28,942 nt of DNA from a virus: positions 1 to 28,942 of the IMG/VR virus record IMGVR_UViG_3300043409_000965; one strand, given 5' to 3'. The notes beneath the pieces were generated by a model, which did no database searches, had not been told where the DNA came from, and was given only the letters and a program-made list of their open reading frames with translations. Each line of letters begins with the position of its first letter. Within the stretch, counting starts at the first letter, position 1. Positions 7,254 to 15,358 of the stretch are shown one piece after another. The position numbers and the translations under genes are program-made.

Positions 7254-10200
7254 TTAAGTTGGAGGTGTTGACACTGCACCGTTACTATAATAGACTTCAC
7301 CGACATAGCCGGTAAAAGGAGATCCTGCTTCGTAGTACAAGTCGTTGAAGATACCGTTCCCACTCGCATTTAGTCCAGGTATCAGCGTACCTCCAATGTA
7401 CCAGCCATCAGTATCGTTTGTTCCTGTGTATGGGTAGCCTCCTTCGTAGTACAATTGGTCTGATTCTCTAGTACCATCTCCATTCTCATCTAGTCCAGTT
7501 ATCAGTACGCCCCCAATGTACCAGCTACTGCCAGAGCCTCCTGTGCCTACACTATTCAGGCCATCCATAAGTACACCCTCAATGTACCAGCCATTAGTAC
7601 CGTTTGTTCCTGTGTATATACTGCCTCCTACGTAGTACAGTCCTCCGCTAGTACCAGTCCCACTCGCATTTAGCCCAGTCATAAGTACTCCATCAATGTA
7701 CCAATACCCTGCATGAGCTCCTGTTCCTGGAGGATCTATCAAATTTGTGGCGTAGCCGCCGGATACGAAATAAAGAGACCCAAATTCATGCGGTGAAGTG
7801 AGATTCCATGGCGGTTGCGAATATAGATTCGCATTAACTAGCCCCGAGAATGGGGTACCATTGAGGAAATACTGCCAAGCGCCAGTTATTCCATTACCTG
7901 AGCTATCCAACGTAGTTGCTGCGCCTTGATAGTAATAGGTACCAGGTTCCGGTTCCGCCAACCATCCACTACCTGAGCTATTCAAAGCATACGGTACACC
8001 TGCGATGTAGTAAGGACCACTAGGTGTGAGCCATCCTGTACCTGCAACATTTAAGCCAGCAGCTATCAATCCTCCAATGTACCAACCATTAGTGCCGTTA
8101 GTTCCGGCGAATAGTGAGCCAGCCACATAATAGTAGCCTACAAAAGGCGAACCTGCAAGTGATACACCTGTACCGCTACTATTTAACCCGAAGTAAGGAT
8201 ACCCTCCAATACACCAGGATGTTCCGTTCCATCCAGTCAGTGGCGCGCCTCCAGAATAATAAAGCTCGCCAATCTGACCCGCGCCGAATTGGTCTAAGGT
8301 AAGCCGCTCTGTACCGTTAACGAAATAAGGGCCGCTAGGCGAAAGCCACCCTGTTCCGCTTTGATTCAATCCTATTTGTTTTACTCCTGAGACATACCAG
8401 CCGCCATCCCATCCACCCGTTCCTCCAGAGTTTAGAGTTGTCTCTGCTCCACCGATATGATAAATATCGGTTCCTGTAAGAGCATAGTCCACACCATTTA
8501 GAGCGTTCCCTACTTTATACCACAATAGCGGTTCAACTGTTCTGCGTCCGGTCCCTGACCCATTCAATCCGTCCACAATCGCACCAGCTATGTACCAGAC
8601 TCCGCTATACTGGTTATTTACTACAGCACCATTTCCTGTGTACAAGCTTCCGTTAATGTAGTACTTTTGGCTTGAGGTATGTAGACCTGTACCTTGGCCA
8701 TTTAACCCCCACATCCGTACACCCTCAATGTACCAGGCGTCTCCGTCCCCCCCTGTACCGGCACTATTTATCCCTGACTTATACACACCAGATATAAAGT
8801 ACTTTTCCTCACTGACTACCCAGCCTGTTTTCAGTACGTTTTGTACATAATAAAGCCCCCCAAGATAGCCTGTCCCTTCACCATTCAAGCCTTGCTGTAC
8901 CACACCTAGCACATAGGTCAGATCTCCGCTAGATCCTGTACCTTCACCATTTAATCCAGGGTAAGCGACCGTTAACATATAATATATGCCTAATGAGCCG
9001 CTGGTGTACTGAGGCGTATCGCCTACGTTGTTAGTGGTAATCCAGCCAGTACCCAGATAATTCACAAGGTCGCTATATACTCCTAGAATGTAGAACCTGC
9101 CACGATTGTAGTTGTTATCTTGCTGTGGGTCAGCATCATTACCTGTTACACTCCATCCTGTGCCCTCATTATTTAATCCTACCGTTAAACTACCGCTTAC
9201 AAAGTATTTGTATGGTGATCCAAAAGGGTGAGCTGCCCAGTAACCTGTACCAGTAGAGCCAAATGGAGAAAGCACTCCGGACACATAATAACGGCTAGTT
9301 GATGGCTGCCAACCTGTACCCGTATAGGGCAATTCAACTATGTAGTCACCAGCAACGTAATACTTACCGTAATTTCCAGAGTTATCTTGATTTGGGTCAG
9401 AAGTATTACCCGTTATATGCCATCCTGTGCCGCTGCTATCTAACCCGGTAATTATCACGGCTGCAATGTACCAATAGCCTCCGTTGGAACCTGTACCCTC
9501 GCTGTTCAATCCTGACTTCCAGACGCCTTCGATGTAGAATTTCGCAGAGGGTGCGTGCCAACCTGTACCTGCAGTGTCCAAGCCTACTTTGAGTTCTCCT
9601 GCTACGTAGTAACCTTCTCCCAAGCCGATAGTAGGATCGTTAGGATCTTCATAGTGATAGCCAAAACCTGGGATTGAAAGCTCTGGATATTTGTAACCAG
9701 CTATAAACCACGTCGATTCAGCTGCAGAGTAGCCTGTTTTGAGATTACCGTCAGTGTAGTAACGGTGCTGCCAGTAACCTAAACCGGCACTGTCTAGAGT
9801 TGTAGGGTTTCTACTGATGTAGTACGTGCAAAAGTTACAACGAATATTTGTCTCTAGTCCGGCTGCGAATAAATAAGCGGCCCCGCTTCCGTACACTCTA
9901 CCCAGGTCATAGAGCTCGTAAAACTCATCTAAAGTGTATAATCCTGCTGGTATATCATTAGGTGGAGTCACCTCACCACCACCAGCTATTCCAGATGTAC
10001 GAATGCGATACTCTCTTTCTATAGTTTCTCCACCTATCCATCCTTTGAACACTTTCGCCATGAAAAGATTAGATAAATCGGTGTTGAATGTTTGATCAGG
10101 AGGCATCCACCCCACTGCTCCATCTGAGTTAAATATAGCCCACGGTTGTATCTTATTTAAGAAGTAGTTTTTAGTTCTTAAATACATTGCCTGAGCATTT

Positions 10201-13200
10201 GTAATAGATCCTATTTGCTCTAGGCCGATAGCGTCTACTTGTATGTTAGTTATCTCAGCAAAATTTCCAGGGTCTAGCGCAGCAAACTGCTGCCCGGTGA
10301 GGCTTAGTAATTGGTCTGTGGTTATACCTACAAATTGTAGAGAATTAAACCCAGCTATCTGCTCCTCTGTAAAAGAACTGAGTTGCTCTGTTGTAATTGC
10401 CTGAATCTGTGTGGTAGAAAATGCCTGGATGCGGTTAGCAGGTATCACATCAATCTGCTCAATAGTCAGTGCAGGTATAGCGGAGGCGCTGATAGCTCTC
10501 AGTTGAGGTACGTTAAGTAATTCTATGGCTGTGGTACTTACATATGGAAGTTGCTCAAGAGATAATGCACCTATAGCTGTAGTTGTAAGCGCACTCACAG
10601 CTGTAGTATTAAGACTCAATGCCGTAACGTCTCCGACGGTCATGCCAGCTACCTGGATAGATGTTATTGCGCCTCCCTGCTCAAGTGTAAGTGCCGCAAT
10701 TTCTTCATCGGTCAGCACGCTAAATTGATAAGCTGACATCGCAGCGAAAGCAGTTGTAGTCATGCCAGGTAACGCCGCAGGAGACAAAAGACTTACCCAG
10801 TCACGGAAAAATTCGTCGTTTAGTCCGATTATTTGTGTACTAGTTAATGCCCCGATTTGACTTTCAGTTAATGCGCCTACAGCCGCGTTATTCAAGGCAG
10901 CCAGTTGTGGTGCACTGATACTGGCTATGGCAGATGCTGTAATTGCTGCGGCATCTTGAGGCTCGAGCGCGAAAATTTGTCCACCTGTAAACGCTGCAAC
11001 TTGTGCAGTCGTCATGGCCGCTACTTGTGCAGGGGTTAGCGACGGAATGTCCGCTACTTCTATAGTCCTGACCTGAGTTGAAGTTAACGAACGAATTTGT
11101 GTGGTGGTCAAAGCTGCAATTTGTGCAGCAGTTAATGCTATGATTTTGGGCAGGCTCAGTGTCGATATTACCGTTGTGGAAAACGCCGCAATGTCCCTAG
11201 GTTCCATTGCAGCTAGCTGAATTGTACTCAATGTAGCTACCTGTGTAGAGGTTAATGCCCTCGCTTGAGTAGTTGAAATCGCCTGCAGCTGCTCGACCGA
11301 AAACTGCGCAATAGGTATGGCTGCAATCGCCGCTGCTGACAACGCTGATATATCTGGAACCTCTATCGCTGCAAGCTGAAGAGTACTCAAAGCCTCCGCC
11401 TGTGTAGAACTTAGCGCACCTATTTGAGAATATGTCAGTGCCGGAATATCCACCAGCTCTAATACACCTAGCTGTGCAGTAGTCAGCGCCTGAATTTGTG
11501 GAACAGTTAGTGCCGATATTTGCAGCGTGGTCATCGCCTCAATATTGTCCGTACTTAACGAAGCAATGACTGTGGTTGAAAAAGCTGCAATGTCTCTAGA
11601 CTCCATCGACACCAATTGAAATGTGCTCAGCGTAGCCACCTGCACAGAAGTCAATGCTCTAGCTTGAGCTGTGGTAAGAGCTACTAGCTGTGTTGTAGAG
11701 AATTGAGATATAGGAATAACGGCTACCGCAGCTGGAAGCATGGCTGCCAGGTCTTGAGTTTCTAGTGCAGCTAACTGAGTGCTTGTAAATCCTACAGCTT
11801 GTGAGGCAGAGAACCCAGTCATTTGTGCGGCAGTAAGAACCGGAATGTCCTGCACTTCAATAGCCTGCACCTGCGATGTATTCAGCGCCTGAATTTGTGT
11901 AACAGTCAGTGCCGATATTTGCAGTGTGGTCAGCGCTTCAATCTTGTCTGTGCTTAGTGAAGCAATGACTGCGGTAGTCAAGGCTGCGACATCTCGCGAC
12001 TCCAGCGCTTCGAACTGCAGCGTACTCAGTGTAGCCACCTGTGTAGAAGTCAACGCGCTAGCCTGAGCTGTGGTAAGAGCTACTAGCTGTGTTGTAGAGA
12101 ATTGAGATATAGGAATAACGGCTACCGCAGCCGGGGTCAACGCAGCCAAATCCTGAGTTTCCATTGCCGCAAGTTGAGTGCTTGTAAATCCTTGTGCCTG
12201 TACAGCAGAGAAGCCTGCCATTTGTGCGGTGGTGAGAAAAGGGATGTCTCTGACCTCTATAGCTGCTAGTTGACTGGAAGTCAGTGCACCAAATTGGGTA
12301 AGGGTCATTGCGGCAATCTGTTGTTCCGTCAGCGCCTCAATTTTGGTTGATGTTAAAGAATTAATGACTGTGGTTGAAAGTACCGCTATGTCTCGAGGCT
12401 CTATAGCGTTGAGTTGTGAGGTAGTAAGCGATTCAATTTGAGTTGAAGTTAAAACAGCGACTTGTGCAGTAGTAAGCTCTGAGATCTGCTCTAGAGAAAA
12501 TTGCGAAATAGATATTTCTGCTATGACTGTAGTTGTAATTGCAGCCAGATCATGAGGTTCTAGTGCAGCTAATTGTGTAGTGGTTAATGCTTTTACTTGA
12601 GCTGAACTGAGCGCGGCAGCCTGTGTAGGAGTCAGTGCCACTATTTCAGCTGTTGTGAGTGCACTTATGTTCGTAGTAGAAATTCCAGAAATAGCTGCAG
12701 TAGTCAAAACTGCAAAATCATGAGGCTCCATACTGGCCAGCTGTGTGGAAGTGAGTGCGCTGACTTGTGTGGATGTTAATGCACTTGCCTGTGTAGTGGT
12801 CAGTGCAACTATACCTAAAGTATTCAATGCAGCTAACTGTGTAGTTGAAAAGGCTTCCAGCTGCGCAGTAGTCAGTGCAGCCACTTGTAAAGATGTAAGC
12901 GCTGCAATACTTGCTGTACTGAGACCAGCTAACGCAGCAGTGGACAGTGCTGGGATGTCTTGAGTCTCCAGAGCTGCAATCTGATTAGGTTGAAATCCTG
13001 AAAGTTGTGTAGATGACAACGTAGCTACTTGCGCAGTAGTCAACGCCGGGATATCTTGAACTTCAATTCCTGCTAGCTGTGTGCTTGTGAACGAACCAAC
13101 CTGTGTAGTAGTGAACGCCTCTATTTGAGACGAGGTCAATGCTGTCAGGTCAGCTGCAGTTAACCCAGTTAGCGCAGTGGTGGTAAGCACTACAATATCC

Positions 13201-14165
13201 CTTGTCTCTATCGCCTGCAGTTGCGTAGAAGTAAGACTGTTGAGCTGTGCAGACCCTAGTGCAGCTACCTGGTCAGTGGCCAAGGCTGTAATATCTTTAG
13301 GCTCAATCGCACTGAACTGTGTAGACGTAAATGAGTTTAATTGTGTAGATGTCAGCGCCTGTACCTGAGCCTCAGTGAGAGCCTGCATATCTCCTGTGTT
13401 AAGAGCTTGCAACGCTGATGTGGTTATAACTGCCAAGTCCCGAGGCTCGATGGTCTGTAACTGTGCCGAAGTCAGTGTTTCGATTTGCGCGGATGTAAGT
13501 ACAGCAGCTTGCTCGGTAGTTATGGCCACCAATTGAGTGCTTGAAAAAATTGTCAGCTGGGTACTGGTAAGATTACTGAAAGAACTGGTATTAAATCCAG
13601 CCACCTGTTCGCCTGTAAGTAAAGCTACTGCCGTAGTCGTCAGTGCAATAGATTGCTCCGAAGTCATGGACTTTACATCAAACGGTGTAAGATTCTGTAC
13701 TTCTTGGGTTGTGAGCGCAGCCACTTGTGAGGTTGTCTTTCCCACAACATCAGAAACAAATCTGAGTGCAGCATACTGTGGAGCAGTCAGTGCACTGAGT
13801 TGGGGCTGCAGTATACTGTTAACAGCTCCGGGAAGTATAGCTGCCAGCTGAGTTGTACTCATCGCCGACAACTGCGCTACGGATAAAGCTACAATGTTTG
13901 CCTCAGGAAATGCAGCTATCTGTGCGGTTGTGAGCGCTTGCACCTGCTCTACTGTCAACGCAGCTATCTGAGCTAAACTGAATGCAGCTACAACCTGAGG
14001 AGACAGAAGCCCGCTCAGTTGTTCCGGTGTAAGTGTGAGTATAGGTCCTGTACCCATACCTTTTACGTATCCCGCTGTCCATCTACTTGCAGGAAGTAAG
14101 ACAGGAACTAGAAAGAACCGCATCCCTGTAGATAAAGCCGCACCGAATGAAGATAAGAATGACAT
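7254..14165 (-). CDS. Giant two-part repeat protein (~2300 aa), putative virion fibre
   Basis: The start is taken at the ATG at 14165, seven bases after the upstream stop; an in-frame ATG at 14192 would add nine residues and overlap that gene. A ~45-residue non-repeat head leads into about 160 tandem octapeptides of the form [LF]-[ST]-[ST]-x-Q-[IVL]-x-[AS] (10185-14033). A bridging region of ~100 residues follows (MYLRTKNYF ... LFAAGLE, with one CNFC motif). The last ~870 residues are ~30 repeats of about 20-25 residues with the pattern W/Y-Y-[IV]-x-G-[VA]-x-x-x-G-L-[ND]-x-x-G-T-G. The second half recalls the aromatic-glycine rhythm of choline/glucan-binding repeats but is not clearly that family. 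I know of no protein that combines these two halves. The position inside a fibre array suggests a surface fibre that binds host polysaccharide; this is inference. Confidence 0.85.
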   Translation of the reverse strand: MSFLSSFGAALSTGMRFFLVPVLLPASRWTAGYVKGMGTGPILTLTPEQLSGLLSPQVVAAFSLAQIAALTVEQVQALTTAQIAAFPEANIVALSVAQLSAMSTTQLAAILPGAVNSILQPQLSALTAPQYAALRFVSDVVGKTTSQVAALTTQEVQNLTPFDVKSMTSEQSIALTTTAVALLTGEQVAGFNTSSFSNLTSTQLTIFSSTQLVAITTEQAAVLTSAQIETLTSAQLQTIEPRDLAVITTSALQALNTGDMQALTEAQVQALTSTQLNSFTSTQFSAIEPKDITALATDQVAALGSAQLNSLTSTQLQAIETRDIVVLTTTALTGLTAADLTALTSSQIEAFTTTQVGSFTSTQLAGIEVQDIPALTTAQVATLSSTQLSGFQPNQIAALETQDIPALSTAALAGLSTASIAALTSLQVAALTTAQLEAFSTTQLAALNTLGIVALTTTQASALTSTQVSALTSTQLASMEPHDFAVLTTAAISGISTTNISALTTAEIVALTPTQAAALSSAQVKALTTTQLAALEPHDLAAITTTVIAEISISQFSLEQISELTTAQVAVLTSTQIESLTTSQLNAIEPRDIAVLSTTVINSLTSTKIEALTEQQIAAMTLTQFGALTSSQLAAIEVRDIPFLTTAQMAGFSAVQAQGFTSTQLAAMETQDLAALTPAAVAVIPISQFSTTQLVALTTAQASALTSTQVATLSTLQFEALESRDVAALTTAVIASLSTDKIEALTTLQISALTVTQIQALNTSQVQAIEVQDIPVLTAAQMTGFSASQAVGFTSTQLAALETQDLAAMLPAAVAVIPISQFSTTQLVALTTAQARALTSVQVATLSTFQLVSMESRDIAAFSTTVIASLSTDNIEAMTTLQISALTVPQIQALTTAQLGVLELVDIPALTYSQIGALSSTQAEALSTLQLAAIEVPDISALSAAAIAAIPIAQFSVEQLQAISTTQARALTSTQVATLSTIQLAAMEPRDIAAFSTTVISTLSLPKIIALTAAQIAALTTTQIRSLTSTQVRTIEVADIPSLTPAQVAAMTTAQVAAFTGGQIFALEPQDAAAITASAIASISAPQLAALNNAAVGALTESQIGALTSTQIIGLNDEFFRDWVSLLSPAALPGMTTTAFAAMSAYQFSVLTDEEIAALTLEQGGAITSIQVAGMTVGDVTALSLNTTAVSALTTTAIGALSLEQLPYVSTTAIELLNVPQLRAISASAIPALTIEQIDVIPANRIQAFSTTQIQAITTEQLSSFTEEQIAGFNSLQFVGITTDQLLSLTGQQFAALDPGNFAEITNIQVDAIGLEQIGSITNAQAMYLRTKNYFLNKIQPWAIFNSDGAVGWMPPDQTFNTDLSNLFMAKVFKGWIGGETIEREYRIRTSGIAGGGEVTPPNDIPAGLYTLDEFYELYDLGRVYGSGAAYLFAAGLETNIRCNFCTYYISRNPTTLDSAGLGYWQHRYYTDGNLKTGYSAAESTWFIAGYKYPELSIPGFGYHYEDPNDPTIGLGEGYYVAGELKVGLDTAGTGWHAPSAKFYIEGVWKSGLNSEGTGSNGGYWYIAAVIITGLDSSGTGWHITGNTSDPNQDNSGNYGKYYVAGDYIVELPYTGTGWQPSTSRYYVSGVLSPFGSTGTGYWAAHPFGSPYKYFVSGSLTVGLNNEGTGWSVTGNDADPQQDNNYNRGRFYILGVYSDLVNYLGTGWITTNNVGDTPQYTSGSLGIYYMLTVAYPGLNGEGTGSSGDLTYVLGVVQQGLNGEGTGYLGGLYYVQNVLKTGWVVSEEKYFISGVYKSGINSAGTGGDGDAWYIEGVRMWGLNGQGTGLHTSSQKYYINGSLYTGNGAVVNNQYSGVWYIAGAIVDGLNGSGTGRRTVEPLLWYKVGNALNGVDYALTGTDIYHIGGAETTLNSGGTGGWDGGWYVSGVKQIGLNQSGTGWLSPSGPYFVNGTERLTLDQFGAGQIGELYYSGGAPLTGWNGTSWCIGGYPYFGLNSSGTGVSLAGSPFVGYYYVAGSLFAGTNGTNGWYIGGLIAAGLNVAGTGWLTPSGPYYIAGVPYALNSSGSGWLAEPEPGTYYYQGAATTLDSSGNGITGAWQYFLNGTPFSGLVNANLYSQPPWNLTSPHEFGSLYFVSGGYATNLIDPPGTGAHAGYWYIDGVLMTGLNASGTGTSGGLYYVGGSIYTGTNGTNGWYIEGVLMDGLNSVGTGGSGSSWYIGGVLITGLDENGDGTRESDQLYYEGGYPYTGTNDTDGWYIGGTLIPGLNASGNGIFNDLYYEAGSPFTGYVGEVYYSNGAVSTPPT
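7260..9890 (-). repeat. Aromatic/glycine repeats (Y-Y-[IV]-x-G ... G-L-N-x-x-G-T-G)
   Basis: About 30 degenerate units of 20-25 codons encode two aromatics, an x-x-G step and a GLN-x-x-GTG turn. Examples are WYIGGVLITGLDENGDG and YYVAGELKVGLDTAGTG. Some units are shortened to TNGTNGWYI. Units diverge in sequence but keep the spacing of aromatics and glycines. Confidence 0.85.
10185..14033 (-). repeat. Octapeptide (24-nt) tandem repeat array, ~160 units
   Basis: Units such as LTTAQVAA, LTSTQLAA and LSTLQFEA follow each other without gaps. Every 4-7 units one carries an acidic E-x-x-D variant (IEPRDIAV, LETQDLAA, IEVQDIPV). Hydrophobic residues fall at unit positions 1 and 6 and Ser/Thr at 2 and 3. 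The periodicity breaks near both ends, at about residues 110-150 and around the sequence NDEFFRDWVSLL. Confidence 0.9.
10920..12515 (-). repeat. Exact 399-nt (133-aa) super-repeat, four copies
   Basis: Four copies begin at 12515, 12116, 11717 and 11318 (minus strand) and run to 10920. Each opens with a 13-residue variant unit (ISISQFSLEQISE, IPISQFSTTQLVA twice, IPIAQFSVEQLQA) followed by 15 octapeptides with matching E-x-x-D positions. The spacing is exactly 399 bases each time. Confidence 0.9.
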
Positions 14166-14172
14166 AGGGTTA

Positions 14173-15342
14173 TTAACCGAAAAATGATACAACGTTACCC
14201 AGTATTAAGAAGTCTGCAGAAGCTTTTTTTAATATTGTAAAACTGTAATTAGTGTATGAATTTATCGATGATCCTGCAGGCGGTGTACCAGCCAGCCAAT
14301 AAACAGTTTTCAGTGCACCATCAACACTAACACTCGACATATTGTAGGCAGCATCTGCACCCTGTTTAACCATCAATACAAAACTCAAAGCTTGCCCAAT
14401 TCCCATAACTGTATTTAATGAGAATTCTCCATTCCCCCTAATATTCAATGCAAACAGGTTAGCGGCGTTACCCTGAAATACCAATATTTGTTGAGAAAGA
14501 ATATCGTAGTTTAAGGTTGAGGCAGGGCAACCTGAATCAAACATGCTAATTTCTCTAGCAGCTGCAGGTAGTACGGAATTGCCTGCCCCGTACGATGCAA
14601 TTGATCTGACTAATATCTGCGTACCTGGGGTAGGAGGTGCAGTAGTCAGTAATAGTGTCCCTCCGTTGGCTGCAGTTATAGAATAGTTTGTACCAGGCAC
14701 CTGGTCCATTGCACCCACACTTACAGTATAGCCATCTGGATCTATACCATTATATCCAAGAATAGGATAGTATAATACCTGCCCAGCTATTGAAGTAAAT
14801 GTTGTAGATTTAGATCCTGTGGTGAGGAATATAACGCCTGTGGCACCTGTCGCACCAGAGCCTGCAGGTCCTGTGGCTCCTGTAGGTCCGTCTGGCCCTC
14901 CGCCGGCTCCTGTAGGGCCTACCACACCTGTGGATCCTTGGACCCCAGTAGCGCCATCGACACCAGTAGCTCCCGTTGCTCCGGTAGCTCCTTGCACGCC
15001 TGTGGATCCTTGCACGCCGGTAGATCCATCCACTCCACCTGATTCGCCCTTTGGTCCTGTAGATCCTGCAGGACCTGTTGCTCCTAATGAACCGGTCGCA
15101 CCTAGCGCGCCTGTCGCTCCGGCAGTTCCTCCTGCACCAGTACCTACTTCAGTCCAACCTGCTCTGTCTGTATTTAATTTATATGCTTTATTGTCTTCTA
15201 AGCATGCTACGATTTGGCCTGCGTATCTGGCATTATTGGCTAAATACGCAGTTAGTTCGACGTTTGTGGCGAAAACGCTATGTAGGTCTAACGGTCCAGG
15301 GTATTGTCTTGAAAATTGAAGTGGGAATTCGAAAAAGGCCAT
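14173..15342 (-). CDS. Collagen-like virion fibre protein, 389 aa
   Basis: Residues 1-68 form an N-terminal domain ([20 protein letters not shown], then [17 protein letters not shown]) that is clearly paralogous to the start of the protein at 15359-17272. It probably anchors both to the same site on the virion. Residues ~70-170 are collagen-like Gly-X-Y with many Gly-X-Thr triplets. Residues ~171-250 match the fibre domain also found in 5919-7235 ([16 protein letters not shown] against INGYNGTDPAGYLISVDG). The C-terminal ~120 residues ([30 protein letters not shown]) match that protein's C-terminal domain. The spacing to the neighbours is 16 nt upstream and seven nt downstream, so it sits in one leftward operon. 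Confidence 0.85.
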   Translation of the reverse strand: MAFFEFPLQFSRQYPGPLDLHSVFATNVELTAYLANNARYAGQIVACLEDNKAYKLNTDRAGWTEVGTGAGGTAGATGALGATGSLGATGPAGSTGPKGESGGVDGSTGVQGSTGVQGATGATGATGVDGATGVQGSTGVVGPTGAGGGPDGPTGATGPAGSGATGATGVIFLTTGSKSTTFTSIAGQVLYYPILGYNGIDPDGYTVSVGAMDQVPGTNYSITAANGGTLLLTTAPPTPGTQILVRSIASYGAGNSVLPAAAREISMFDSGCPASTLNYDILSQQILVFQGNAANLFALNIRGNGEFSLNTVMGIGQALSFVLMVKQGADAAYNMSSVSVDGALKTVYWLAGTPPAGSSINSYTNYSFTILKKASADFLILGNVVSFFG

Positions 15343-15358
15343 ATGTGTGAGAGAATAG

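Noticed and set aside
10185-14033. TAL-effector-like DNA-binding repeats, suggested by LTPEQ and LTTAQV units
   Set aside because: TAL repeats are 33-35 residues with a variable di-residue. Here the period is 8 residues, with no 34-residue register and no DNA-specifying positions.
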